Shown in pieces: positions 8,235 through 16,707 of a DNA stretch of 64,000 nt (position 1 is the stretch's first letter; each line of letters begins with the position of its first letter). The notes beneath the pieces are model-generated. The model saw nothing but the letters and a program-made list of their open reading frames with translations. It was not told the origin of the DNA and did not search any database. Both the position numbers and the translations under genes were made by a program. The stretch is from Frateuria_A sp035943815 (GTDB lineage Bacteria; Pseudomonadota; Gammaproteobacteria; Xanthomonadales; Rhodanobacteraceae), in NCBI RefSeq assembly GCF_035943815.1, contig NZ_DASZBU010000006.1:124001-188000 (forward strand), read 5' to 3'.

Positions 8235-10181
8235 TCAGCCCGCCGCCCTCAGGGATGGAAGCAGCTGCCCGCCCTCGTCGGCCAGGCCTGCAAGGTCGAG
8301 CACCAGCGCCAGGCGGCCGTCGCCGGTCACGGTGGCGCCTGCGATGCCGGGCAGGCCTTCGAACAGCGGACCCAGCGGCTTGGCCATCACGTCTTCGCGC
8401 CCCAGGACTTCGTGCACCAGGCAGCCTATGCGCTGGTGGCCGATGTGCAGCACCACCACGTGCCGCGCAGGCAGGCCGACCACGCCAGCCCAGCCGGCCA
8501 GGTCGCCCAGCGGCAACGCGCGGCCCCGGTGGTTGGCGACCACGCGGCCATCGAGCATGCGGTCCTGTCCGGCGGCGAGCTCGAAGACCTCTTCCACGTT
8601 GGAGAGTGGCAGCGCGAACAGACGCGATCCGACGCGCACCATCAGCACGCGCAGGATCGCCAGGGTCAGCGGCACGGTCAGCTGCAGTTCGCTGCCCTGG
8701 CCGAGCTTGGAGTGCACTTGCAGGGTGCCGCCCAGTTCGGCCACGCGCGTCTTGACCACGTCCATGCCGACGCCGCGGCCGGAGATGTCGGAGATCTGCG
8801 CGGCGGTGGAAAAGCCCGGACGGAAGATCAGCTCGTAGCACTCACCCTCGGACAGGCGCGCGGCCTGCGCCTCGTCGATGACGCCCTTCTCCACCGCCTT
8901 GCGCTTGAGCACCTCCGGATTCATGCCGCGGCCGTCGTCGGCCACGGAGATCACGATGCGCTCGCCGCGTTGGCTGGCCGACAGGCGCACCGTGCCGCGC
9001 CGTGCCTTGCCCGCTTTGAGTCGCTCGTCCGGCATTTCCAGGCCATGGTCGAGCGCATTGCGCAGCAGGTGGATCAACGGATCGGCCAGCGCCTCGACCA
9101 GGCTGCGGTCCAGGTCCGTGCCCTCGCCCTCGGTGACCAGGTCCACTTCCTTGCCCAACTGGCGGGCGAGGTCGCGCACGATGCGCGGGAAACGCTGGAA
9201 CAGCCGGCCGACCGGCTGCATGCGCATGGACAACACGGCGCCCTGCAGTTCGTCCGCCACGCGGTCCAATTCGCCGGCGGCCTGCGCCAACGACTCGTCG
9301 CCACTCTTCTGCGCCAGGCTCTGCAGGCGATTGCGCACCAGCACCAGCTCGCCGGCGCGATGGACCAGCGCGTCGAGGCGGCCGGTGTCGACGCGGACGC
9401 TGGTTTCCGCCGGAGCGGCGGCGCGAGCGGGCGCCGCTGCAGCGGCCGGTGCCGGCGCGGCAGCGGATACCGGCGGCGCGACCGACGTCGCTCCGGCCGC
9501 ACCGCCCTTGCCGTGCAGGTCGTCCAGCAGCGCCTCGAATTCGTCGTCGGCGATGGCGTTGCCCGCCGCCGGCGTGGCTATGCCCGGCGCCGCACTACCG
9601 TGAAGATTGTCCAGCAGCGCCTCGAACTCGTCGTCGTTGATCGTGGCCGGCGAGGGCGCCGCCGGGGGCACGGTGCCCGGCGCGGCGGTGCCGTACAGGC
9701 TGTCGAGCAACGCTTCGAATTCGCTGTCGTCGATGCTGCCGTCGGCCGGCGGCACGGCCACGGGCGCGGCCACCGGCGGCGCGGCAGGTGCCGGCGCCGT
9801 GGCGCCCGGCATCAACCGCTTGAGCAGCGCCGGCGGCGGCATCGCCATGGAGGCGCCGCTGCGCAGCGCGTCCATCATCGCGTTGAGCAGGTCCAGCGCT
9901 TCCAGCAGCGCGTCCATCCGGCCCGAGTCCAGCACCAGCGCGCCGCTGCGGGCGACGTTGAGCAGGTCCTCGGCGTGGTGGCACAACTGCACCATCGGCT
10001 CGATGGCGAGGAAGCCGGCGCCGCCCTTCACCGTATGGAAGGCGCGGAACACCGCATTGAGCAAATCGGCGTCGCGCGGATTGGCCTCCAGCTCGACCAG
10101 TTGTTCCGACAGGCGCTCGACCAGTTCTCCGGCCTCGACCAGGAAATCGTCGCGCAGTTCGGCGTCGAGCGAGGGATCCAT
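8235..10181 (-). CDS. cheA: CheA, chemotaxis histidine kinase
   Basis: Receptor-coupled kinase that phosphorylates CheY. The 648-residue product has an HPt (P1) domain at about 1-105 with the phospho-accepting His49 (AFHTVKGGAGF), a long Ala/Pro linker at 115-260, the P3 dimerisation helices at 261-325, the P4 ATPase at about 330-510 (N-box HLLRNALDHGLE, G1 ADDGRGM, G2 GRGVGMDVV), and a CheW-like P5 at 511-648. There is no recognisable folded P2 CheY-binding domain. Instead the linker carries three tandem copies of a D-E-F-E-A-L-L-D motif, annotated separately. It lies 2 bases after cheZ and 1 before motC. Confidence 0.95.
   Translation of the reverse strand: MDPSLDAELRDDFLVEAGELVERLSEQLVELEANPRDADLLNAVFRAFHTVKGGAGFLAIEPMVQLCHHAEDLLNVARSGALVLDSGRMDALLEALDLLNAMMDALRSGASMAMPPPALLKRLMPGATAPAPAAPPVAAPVAVPPADGSIDDSEFEALLDSLYGTAAPGTVPPAAPSPATINDDEFEALLDNLHGSAAPGIATPAAGNAIADDEFEALLDDLHGKGGAAGATSVAPPVSAAAPAPAAAAAPARAAAPAETSVRVDTGRLDALVHRAGELVLVRNRLQSLAQKSGDESLAQAAGELDRVADELQGAVLSMRMQPVGRLFQRFPRIVRDLARQLGKEVDLVTEGEGTDLDRSLVEALADPLIHLLRNALDHGLEMPDERLKAGKARRGTVRLSASQRGERIVISVADDGRGMNPEVLKRKAVEKGVIDEAQAARLSEGECYELIFRPGFSTAAQISDISGRGVGMDVVKTRVAELGGTLQVHSKLGQGSELQLTVPLTLAILRVLMVRVGSRLFALPLSNVEEVFELAAGQDRMLDGRVVANHRGRALPLGDLAGWAGVVGLPARHVVVLHIGHQRIGCLVHEVLGREDVMAKPLGPLFEGLPGIAGATVTGDGRLALVLDLAGLADEGGQLLPSLRAAG
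9510..9731 (-). other. Three tandem EFEALLD motifs in the CheA linker, possible CheY-docking sites
   Basis: CheA residues 151-164, 182-195 and 211-224 read DDSEFEALLDSLYG, NDDEFEALLDNLHG and ADDEFEALLDDLHG, about 30 residues apart and joined by Ala/Pro/Gly spacers. They resemble the N terminus of FliM in this window (LLSQDEIDALLDGVEGG) and the C terminus of CheZ (GQDEADRLLSEFGF), two segments known in enteric bacteria to bind CheY. Since P2 is missing, these may be short CheY-recruiting helices. The motif repetition is seen directly; the function is inferred. Confidence 0.6.
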
Positions 10182-10183
10182 GC

Positions 10184-10825
10184 TCAGAAGCCGAATTCGC
10201 TGAGCAGGCGGTCCGCCTCGTCCTGGCCGGAGATCTTCTCCACCACCGGGGGCGGCTCGCGGCCGGCCAGGGCGCCGGTCAGGTGCACCAGTTCCAGCAG
10301 CGAGGATTCTACCGACTCGATGAAGTAGACCACCTTCTTGATACGCTGGCCCGAGAGGTCCTGCCAGGACTGCGCCATCACCATGTCGTTCAGGCCCTCG
10401 CGGCAGTTCGCGGCGAAGGCCACGGCCTGGTTGGCCAGCACCGCGGCGGGATCGCCGGGCTTGGCCCAGGCGGCGACCTGCTCGGCGTTCTGCGCCAGCG
10501 CGTCGGCCTCGGGGCTCATGCGCTCGGCGAAGTCGATGCTGCGATGGGCCGCCTGCGCGCTCATCTCCAGCACATCGTTCAGGTGCTTGCGCACGTCGGC
10601 GACCCTGCCGGGCACGCCCTCCTGCGCCAGGTCGTGGCCGAGCCGGCTGACAGCACCGTGCAGATCGCGTGCAAGCAGGCCGAGCGCGCGGAACAGGTGC
10701 TGCTCGCGCTGGCGCACCAGCGCATCCAGCGCCTGTTCGAAGGCGGTGCCGTCGGTGCTGTTGAGCAGGTCCTGCAGTTCCGGCGGCATCGAACCGTGGT
10801 CGAGGGTGGACAGTACGGCGCTCAT
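10184..10825 (-). CDS. cheZ: CheZ, CheY-P phosphatase
   Basis: Speeds dephosphorylation of CheY-P to end the motor-switching signal. The 213-residue product is largely helical, forming the expected long four-helix-bundle dimer. The catalytic segment AQSWQDLSGQRIKKV places Asp156 and Gln160 at the positions of the acidic and the inserted Gln residues of enteric CheZ. The C terminus, GQDEADRLLSEFGF (200-213), matches the CheY-tethering tail of the family (enteric form ends LLDSLGF). The ATG is shared within the cheY stop region (overlap of 4 bases), so translation is coupled to cheY. CheZ beside CheA is typical of beta/gamma-proteobacterial flagellar clusters. Confidence 0.94.
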   Translation of the reverse strand: MSAVLSTLDHGSMPPELQDLLNSTDGTAFEQALDALVRQREQHLFRALGLLARDLHGAVSRLGHDLAQEGVPGRVADVRKHLNDVLEMSAQAAHRSIDFAERMSPEADALAQNAEQVAAWAKPGDPAAVLANQAVAFAANCREGLNDMVMAQSWQDLSGQRIKKVVYFIESVESSLLELVHLTGALAGREPPPVVEKISGQDEADRLLSEFGF

Positions 10826-11229
10826 GCGCTGGCTCCCGCGGCGGCGATGCGCTCGAAGATCTTGGTGAGCTTCTCCTTGAGCGTGACCGCGTTGAACGGC
10901 TTGACGATGTAGCCGTTCACGCCGGCCTGCGCCGCTGCGATGATCTGATCGCGGTTGTTCTCGGCGGTCACCATCAGCACCGGCATGCCCTTGAGCGAGG
11001 GCTCGGCGCGGATCGCGCGCAAGAGATCGATGCCGGTCATGTTGGGCATGTTCCAGTCGGTGACGACCAGGTCGAACGGCTGGCCTTTCAGCATGATCAG
11101 CGCGTTGTTGCCGTCGTCGGCCTCCTGGATCAGCGGATTGCTGAAGCCGAGCTCGACCAGCAGATTCCTGACGATGCGCCGCATGGTGGAGAAATCGTCC
11201 ACCACGAGGATCTTCATGTTCTTGTCCAT
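10822..11229 (-). CDS. cheY: CheY, chemotaxis response regulator
   Basis: Diffusible single-domain receiver that, once phosphorylated by CheA, binds FliM and changes motor rotation. The 135-residue product has the acidic pocket Asp11/Asp12 (ILVVDDFSTMRR), phospho-acceptor Asp58 (LVVTDWNMPNMTG), the switch Thr in VLMVTAENN and the Lys in YIVKPF. There is a short C-terminal tail (ERIAAAGASA). It follows fliA, separated by a 45-base spacer that holds half of an inverted repeat, and leads the cheY-cheZ-cheA run. The FliM, CheZ and possibly CheA segments that should bind it are all in this window. Confidence 0.95.
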   Translation of the reverse strand: MDKNMKILVVDDFSTMRRIVRNLLVELGFSNPLIQEADDGNNALIMLKGQPFDLVVTDWNMPNMTGIDLLRAIRAEPSLKGMPVLMVTAENNRDQIIAAAQAGVNGYIVKPFNAVTLKEKLTKIFERIAAAGASA

Positions 11230-11244
11230 GTTTCCTCTGGAAAA

Positions 11245-11352
11245 GGGAATGGGGAATCGTTAATCGTCAATAGGTCAGCGTGGAGCGGAGCGTTCGGTGT
11301 TGGAGCGCCGGCTTTTGCCTTTGCGCTCGCCCATTTCCGATTCCCCATTCCC
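11245..11352. repeat. 15-base inverted repeat pair at the fliA 3' end (GGGAATGGGGAATCG element)
   Basis: GGGAATGGGGAATCG at 11245-11259 and its exact reverse complement at 11338-11352 bracket 78 bases that hold the fliA stop and the last codons. A third exact copy occurs alone at 18928-18942 upstream of fliQ. The right arm is read in the fliA frame and encodes part of the C-terminal tail (DGNGESE). The paired arrangement resembles REPIN-type mobile palindromes, but I see no transposase here. Confidence 0.75.
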
Positions 11353-12078
11353 GTCACGCCAGTCGCCCAGCCGCGCGCGCAGGCGCACGATCGCCTGGCC
11401 GTGGATCTGGCACACGCGCGACTCGGTCACGCCCAGCACGGCGCCGATTTCCTTCAGGTTCAATTCCTGCTCGTAGTACAGCGACATCACCAGCTGCTCG
11501 CGTTCGGGCAGGCTGGAGATGCCATCGACGAGCGCCTGGCGCAGACCGTCCTGCTCGATGCTCTCCGACGGTCCGGGATTGGCCTGGTCGGCCACGTCGA
11601 AGGCGAGCGAGCCGTCCCCGTCGTCCGGCGCGGTGAGGCTGAGCAGCCGCGCGCTGGCGGCGTCGGCGAGCACCTGGTGATACTCCTCGGCACTGATGCC
11701 CAGCCGCTTGATGATCTCGGCATCCTCCGCATCGGCGCCAGTCTCGATCTCGATCTGGCGCACCATCTCGGCGACCTCGCGCACCTTGCGGTGCACCGAG
11801 CGCGGGGTCCAGTCGGTCTTGCGCAGCTCGTCCAGCATGGCGCCGCGAATGCGGATGCCGGCGTACGTCTCGAAGCTGGCGGCGCGGTCGGTGGCGTAGT
11901 GCCGCGCGGCTTCCAGCAGGCCGATCATGCCGGACTGGATCAGGTCGCCCACGTCCACGCTCGGCGGGAGGCGCCCCATCAGGTGATAGGCAATACGACG
12001 CACCAGTGGCGCGTGCTGACGCACCAACTCATCTGCACTCTGTTTCTGCAGTTGGAGGTATTCCGATGCCACGCTCAT
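11275..12078 (-). CDS. fliA: FliA, flagellar sigma-28 factor
   Basis: Sigma factor for late flagellar genes (flagellin, chemotaxis). The 267-residue product has region 2 (LVRRIAYHLMGRLPPSVDVGDLIQSGMIGLLEAARHY, FETYAGIRIRGAMLDELR), region 3 (VREVAEMVRQIE...) and region 4 with a helix-turn-helix (LNLKEIGAVLGVTESRVCQIHGQAIVRLRARL). The ATG at 12078 has a GGTGAG-type ribosome site and sits 1 base after the flhG stop; the upstream open frame is rejected. FliA proteins usually end soon after region 4 (about 240-247 residues). Here about 26 charged residues follow, and their coding DNA includes one arm of a repeat also found elsewhere, so the tail looks repeat-derived. Activity should be held by FlgM, encoded at 49981. 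Confidence 0.95.
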   Translation of the reverse strand: MSVASEYLQLQKQSADELVRQHAPLVRRIAYHLMGRLPPSVDVGDLIQSGMIGLLEAARHYATDRAASFETYAGIRIRGAMLDELRKTDWTPRSVHRKVREVAEMVRQIEIETGADAEDAEIIKRLGISAEEYHQVLADAASARLLSLTAPDDGDGSLAFDVADQANPGPSESIEQDGLRQALVDGISSLPEREQLVMSLYYEQELNLKEIGAVLGVTESRVCQIHGQAIVRLRARLGDWRDGNGESEMGERKGKSRRSNTERSAPR

Positions 12079-12079
12079 C

Positions 12080-13024
12080 TCACCACCCCGCAGCCGGTAC
12101 GGCCTGGCCACCGAAGAAAGCGATGCGGTCCAGGCCCGCGCGCGCGGGTTCTTCCCAGTTATCGACCGCACCAGCCAATTGCTTGAATGCCTGCGATGAC
12201 CGGGCCGCCGGCCACAGGTCCACCACCGCGTTCTGGCGGCGGATCGCCTGCCGCAGGCGCTCGTCCTGCGGCACCATGCCGAGGAAGTCCAGCACCACGT
12301 CCAGGAATCGGTCGCTCACCTTGGCCAGCTTCTGGTGCAACGCGCGGGCCTCGCCCAGGTTGCGCACCAGGTTGGCGACCATGCGGAAGCGGCGCACTCC
12401 GAAATCGCGCGAGAGCACCTTGACCAGCGCATAGGCGTCGGTGATCGAGGCCGGCTCGTCGCAGACCACCAGGATCACGTCGTCGGCGGCGGCGGCGAAC
12501 ATGGCCACGTTGTCCGAGAGGCCGGCGGCGGTATCCACCAGCAGGTAATCCGGCGGTTTGGGCAGTTCGTCGAAGGCGCGGATCACGGCGGCGTGCTCGC
12601 CGTTGCCCAGCTGCGCCAGGCGACGCGCGCCGGACCCGCCGGGGATCACTTTCAGCCCGTGCGGCGCCTCGAGCACCAGTTCCTCCAGCGTGGCGCTGCC
12701 GTCGAGCAGGTGGCCCAGGTGCCGCGAGGGGGCCAGGCCCAGCAGCACGTCGACGTTGGCCAGGCCCATGTCGGCGTCCAGCAGCATTACGTCGCGGCCG
12801 GCCATGGCCAGGCTCATCCCGAGGTTCACCGCCACGGTGGTCTTGCCCACGCCGCCCTTGCCGCCGGCCACCGCGATCGCGCGGCAACGGCGGCGCGGCA
12901 CGGCGAGCTGAACCGCCTGGTGCGGCCGGTGCGGTGCGGGCGGCGCGTCGTTTCGATCGCCCGTGATCGCGTTGAACATGTCTTTCAAGCCCCACGCCTG
13001 GTTCATTGCAAGGGTTCCGCTCAT
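12080..13024 (-). CDS. flhG: FlhG (FleN), MinD-like ATPase controlling flagellar number
   Basis: Cytoplasmic/membrane P-loop ATPase that limits the number of polar flagella and antagonises FleQ and FlhF. The 314-residue product has the deviant Walker A GGKGGVGKTT at 54-63, followed by LLDADMGLANVDVLLGL and LLVDTAAGL, which are characteristic of FlhG. The N-terminal NQAWGLKDM (8-16) matches the short DQAxxLR-type peptide that stimulates the FlhF GTPase. The start at 13024 overlaps the flhF stop as ATGA; an in-frame ATG at 13006 (MNQAWG) is a possible alternative. fliA follows immediately. Confidence 0.94.
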   Translation of the reverse strand: MSGTLAMNQAWGLKDMFNAITGDRNDAPPAPHRPHQAVQLAVPRRRCRAIAVAGGKGGVGKTTVAVNLGMSLAMAGRDVMLLDADMGLANVDVLLGLAPSRHLGHLLDGSATLEELVLEAPHGLKVIPGGSGARRLAQLGNGEHAAVIRAFDELPKPPDYLLVDTAAGLSDNVAMFAAAADDVILVVCDEPASITDAYALVKVLSRDFGVRRFRMVANLVRNLGEARALHQKLAKVSDRFLDVVLDFLGMVPQDERLRQAIRRQNAVVDLWPAARSSQAFKQLAGAVDNWEEPARAGLDRIAFFGGQAVPAAGW

Positions 13025-14478
13025 GCCTGGGCCACCATCGTCCCGAAACGCTCTGCCAGCATCGCCTCGTCGGCGGCCGGCGCATTGCCCTTGAGCGCCT
13101 GCGCGGCGCGGCATACCAGCAGGCGCGCATCGGCGGCGGCGATGTCCTCGGGCACGCGCTGGCCGTCGGTGGTGTAGTCCAGCGCCAGCCGGTGGCGGAT
13201 CAGCACCGAAAGTGCGCCGCCGAGGCTGGGCGCTTCGTCGAGTTTGGTGAGGATCGCCGCGTGCGGCCTGATCGGCAGGTAGGCGCGCACGGCATCGTCC
13301 AGCGATTGCGCCTGCGCGTTGGCTGCCAGCACCAGGCAGGCGCGCAGCTCGCCGGCCTCGCGCAGCGCATCGAGCTGTTCGGTCAGGCGCGGGTCGTTCC
13401 CCGCCAGTCCGGCGGTGTCGACCAGCACGGTGTGGCAGCCCTTGAGCAACCCCAGCACCTGGCGCAGGCTGTCGGCGTCGTAGGCCGGATACACGCGCAC
13501 GCCGAGCAGGCGGCCGTAGTGTTCCAGCTGCGCCGCTGCGCCGATGCGGTAGTGGTCGGTGCTGACCAGCGCGACCTGCGAGGCGCCATGGCGGACCACC
13601 GCCCGGGCCGCGAGTTTCGCCAGCGTCGTGGTCTTGCCCACGCCGGTCGGGCCGACCAGCGCGGTCACGCCACCCTCGTCCGAGCGCCCACGGCCGCTGA
13701 CCGCCAGGCCGCGGCTCAACATGCCCAGCGGCAGGTAGCGCGCCTGCTCGGGCGTCATCTGGGCGGGCAGCTCTTCGGCCAGCGCGCGGGCGACGTCGGC
13801 GTCGATGCCAAGGCGGGTCAGTTCGCGCAGCACGCGGGCGTGCATCGGCTGGCGCCGTTCCATGTCATTCCACGCCAGGCTGGAGAGCTGCATCTCCAGC
13901 ATCTCGCGCAGGCTGGAAAGCTCGGCGCGCATGCGCACGGTGTCGGCCGCGGCGCGCTCGATCAGCGGATGCACCGGCGCCGGCTCGGCCGGTGCCTCGG
14001 GCGCCGGCTGGCCCTGGCTCTGGGCACGGGCATCGGCCTGCGCCTGGTTCCCGGCCGGCGCAACGTCAGCCTGGGCGCGGGACGTGGCATGTGCGGCGCG
14101 CGCCTCCGGCCGCGTCGGCCGCTGCTCCCTCTCCACAGCAGCGTGCCGGGGCGAGGCCTTGGCGTCTTCGGCCGGCGTCGGACGATTGGCGTGTGCCATC
14201 GTATCGACGCGCGCCTCCCGCACCGGCGGCGGTGGAGGCCGCGTGGCCGGACCGGCGGCGTGGGCCGGCAGCGCCGGCGACATCGAGGCCGGCTCCGGCG
14301 CGGCGCCATGCCGTGCGGCCTCGCGCACCAGTGCCTCGTCGTAGTCGACCGCGGCAATGATCTCGATGCCCTCGTCCAGCCGCCGCGTGGACAGGATCAC
14401 CGCATCGGGGCCCTGCTCCTCGCGCACTTCGCGCATCGCCTGGCGCATGTCCGGCGCCACGAAACGTTTGATCTTCAT
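13021..14478 (-). CDS. flhF: FlhF, SRP-type GTPase specifying the flagellar pole
   Basis: Signal-recognition-particle family GTPase that marks the cell pole for flagellar assembly. The 485-residue product has an N-terminal B domain (MKIKRFVAPDMRQAMREVREEQGPDAVILSTRRL), a long Ala/Pro/Arg-rich linker (about 60-150), and an NG domain. G1 is GPTGVGKTTTLAKLAAR near 276-292, G3 is VLVDTAGLAGND, and G4 is ILTKLDEAPSLG. The start ATG lies 123 bases after the flhA stop. The flhF-flhG-fliA order is that of polar flagellates such as Pseudomonas and Vibrio, and predicts one or a few polar flagella. Confidence 0.95.
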   Translation of the reverse strand: MKIKRFVAPDMRQAMREVREEQGPDAVILSTRRLDEGIEIIAAVDYDEALVREAARHGAAPEPASMSPALPAHAAGPATRPPPPPVREARVDTMAHANRPTPAEDAKASPRHAAVEREQRPTRPEARAAHATSRAQADVAPAGNQAQADARAQSQGQPAPEAPAEPAPVHPLIERAAADTVRMRAELSSLREMLEMQLSSLAWNDMERRQPMHARVLRELTRLGIDADVARALAEELPAQMTPEQARYLPLGMLSRGLAVSGRGRSDEGGVTALVGPTGVGKTTTLAKLAARAVVRHGASQVALVSTDHYRIGAAAQLEHYGRLLGVRVYPAYDADSLRQVLGLLKGCHTVLVDTAGLAGNDPRLTEQLDALREAGELRACLVLAANAQAQSLDDAVRAYLPIRPHAAILTKLDEAPSLGGALSVLIRHRLALDYTTDGQRVPEDIAAADARLLVCRAAQALKGNAPAADEAMLAERFGTMVAQA

Positions 14479-14601
14479 TGACTGCTCCGCGAGCCGGTCG
14501 AAGCCATCGCGCCGTCGGCCTCCGCGCGCGTCGCGCCGGCCCGGAGGCCTTGCGTTGCCTGCATGTACGAGTTGCGAACCACGATGCCCGTCTCCCGGCC
14601 T

Positions 14602-16695
14602 TTAACGTCCCAGCGCCTGCACCAGCCGCACCCTGCGGTTGTCAGGAACCTCGTTGTAGGCCAGTACGTGCAGGTTCTGTGCCACGTGGCGGGTGAAGCG
14701 CGCGAGCCACGGCCGCAGCTGCGGCGGCACCAGCAGCACGGCCGGCTCGCCGCCCATTTCCTGGCGGCGCGCCGCGTCGGCGACGCTCTGCTGCAGGCGG
14801 TCGGCCAGACCCGGCTCCACCGCCGCGCCGGCCACGCCGCCGCCGGAGAGCGAGTTCATCAGGATCTGCTCCAGCTCCGGCGCCAGCGTGATGACCGGGA
14901 CCTCGGTGCCCAACCCGGTGATCTCCTGCACGATCTGTCGGCCCAGCGCCACGCGCACGGCGGCGGTGAGCATGCCGGGATCCTGACTCTGCCCCGCGTT
15001 CTCCGCCAAGGATTCGACGATGCTGCGCATGTTGCGGATCGGCACCCGCTCGGCCAGCAGGTTCTGCAGCACCTTGACCACCACGCCCAGCGAAAGCCGC
15101 TTGGGCACCAGGTCCTCGACCAGCTTGGGCGCCGTCTGCGCCAGGCGGTCCAGCAGCTGCTGCACGTCCTGGTGGCTGATCAGCTCGTGCGCATGGGTCT
15201 GCAGGATGTGCGACAGGTGCGTGGCCACCACGGTGGCCGGATCGACGACGGTGTAGCCAAGGCTCTGCGCCATGTCGCGCTGGCCCTGTTCGATCCACAC
15301 CGCTTCGAGGCCGAACGCCGGATCCTTGGTCTGGATGCCCTGCAGCGGGCCGTGCACGCGACCGGGGTTGATCGCCAGCAGGCGCTCGCTGTGCACCTCG
15401 GCCTCGCCCATCGGCACGCCCATCAGGGTGATGCGGTAGGTGTTGGGACCTAAGTCGAGGTTGTCGCGGATGTGCACCGCCGGGACGAGGAAGCCGAATT
15501 CCTGCGAGAGCTTGCGCCGCACCGACTTGATCCGGCCCATCAGCTCGCCACCCTGGTGGGTATCCACCAGCGGGATCAGCCGGTAGCCCACTTCCAGGCC
15601 GAGCGGATCGACGCTGGCGACGTCGTCCCAGCCCAGTTCCATGCGCTCGGCCGGCACCGCCGCTGCGGCGGCCGGCTCGGCGACGGCCTCGGCCAGCTTC
15701 TCGCGCGTCTCGCGCTCGCGCTTGATCATCAGGTAGGCCGCACCGCCGCAGCAACCGCCCAGCAGCAGGAAAGCCAGGTTCGGCATGCCGGGGATCAGGC
15801 CCATCACACCCAGCACCGCGCCGGCCACCGCCAGCGCGCGCGGCTGGCCGAACACCTGGCCGATCACCTGCTTGCCCATGTCCTGCGACTTGGACACGCG
15901 GGTGACGATCACCGCCGTCGAGATCGAGAGCATCAGTGCCGGCACCTGCGCGACCAGGCCGTCGCCGATGGTCAGCAGGGTGTAGGTCCTGGCCGCCTCG
16001 CCGGCGCCCAGGCCGTGCTGCAGCATGCCGACGAAGAAACCGCCGATGATGTTGATGAACAGGATCAGGATGCCGGCGGTGGCGTCGCCGCGGACGAACT
16101 TGGAGGCACCGTCCATCGAGCCGTAGAAGTCCGCTTCCTCGCGCACTTCCTGGCGGCGCTCGCGGGCCTGTTCCTGGGTCAGCAGGCCGGCGTTGAGGTC
16201 GGCGTCGATGGCCATCTGCTTGCCGGGCATCGCGTCCAGGGTAAAGCGGGCGGTCACTTCCGACACGCGGGTGGCGCCCTTGGTGACCACCACGAAGTTG
16301 ATGATGGTCAGGATCGCGAACACCACCAGGCCGACCGCGAAATTGCCGCCGATCACGAACTCGCCGAAGGCCTCGATCACCTTGCCGGCCGCCGCCGGGC
16401 CGTCATGGCCGTGCAGCAGCACCACGCGGGTCGAGGCGATGTTCAGGGCGAGACGCAAAAGCGTCGCCATCAGCACGACCGTCGGAAAAGCGGCGAATTC
16501 CAGCGGCCGCATGACGTAGATCACCGCCAACAAAATGACGAGCGACAGCGCGATGTTGAAGCTGAACAACATGTCCAGCAGGAACGGCGGCAACGGCAGC
16601 ATGACCATCGCCAGCATCGCCAGCATCACCACCGGCGCGCCGACGCCGCGGCGCCCGAGCTGCTTGAGACTTTCCATTGCGCCTGCGGCGGCCAT
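14602..16695 (-). CDS. flhA: FlhA, flagellar export gate protein
   Basis: Inner-membrane component of the flagellar type III export gate; it forms a nonameric ring that docks chaperone-substrate complexes. The 697-residue product has eight predicted membrane helices in the first about 330 residues, including the signature RFTLDAMPGKQMAIDADLNAGL of the FHIPEP family with its cytoplasmic loop, then a soluble C-terminal domain beginning around residue 350 (VGYRLIPLVD...). Length matches the family (690-700). It starts 12 bases after the flhB stop. MAAAGAMESLKQL offers a second Met (7) as an alternative start. Confidence 0.96.
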   Translation of the reverse strand: MAAAGAMESLKQLGRRGVGAPVVMLAMLAMVMLPLPPFLLDMLFSFNIALSLVILLAVIYVMRPLEFAAFPTVVLMATLLRLALNIASTRVVLLHGHDGPAAAGKVIEAFGEFVIGGNFAVGLVVFAILTIINFVVVTKGATRVSEVTARFTLDAMPGKQMAIDADLNAGLLTQEQARERRQEVREEADFYGSMDGASKFVRGDATAGILILFINIIGGFFVGMLQHGLGAGEAARTYTLLTIGDGLVAQVPALMLSISTAVIVTRVSKSQDMGKQVIGQVFGQPRALAVAGAVLGVMGLIPGMPNLAFLLLGGCCGGAAYLMIKRERETREKLAEAVAEPAAAAAVPAERMELGWDDVASVDPLGLEVGYRLIPLVDTHQGGELMGRIKSVRRKLSQEFGFLVPAVHIRDNLDLGPNTYRITLMGVPMGEAEVHSERLLAINPGRVHGPLQGIQTKDPAFGLEAVWIEQGQRDMAQSLGYTVVDPATVVATHLSHILQTHAHELISHQDVQQLLDRLAQTAPKLVEDLVPKRLSLGVVVKVLQNLLAERVPIRNMRSIVESLAENAGQSQDPGMLTAAVRVALGRQIVQEITGLGTEVPVITLAPELEQILMNSLSGGGVAGAAVEPGLADRLQQSVADAARRQEMGGEPAVLLVPPQLRPWLARFTRHVAQNLHVLAYNEVPDNRRVRLVQALGR

Positions 16696-16707
16696 CTGCG
16701 CTTCCTC

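Noticed and set aside
14479..14601. Possible sigma-54 promoter between flhA and flhF
   Set aside because: The closest candidate has GG and GC one base out of register and no -24 match, so it was not called.
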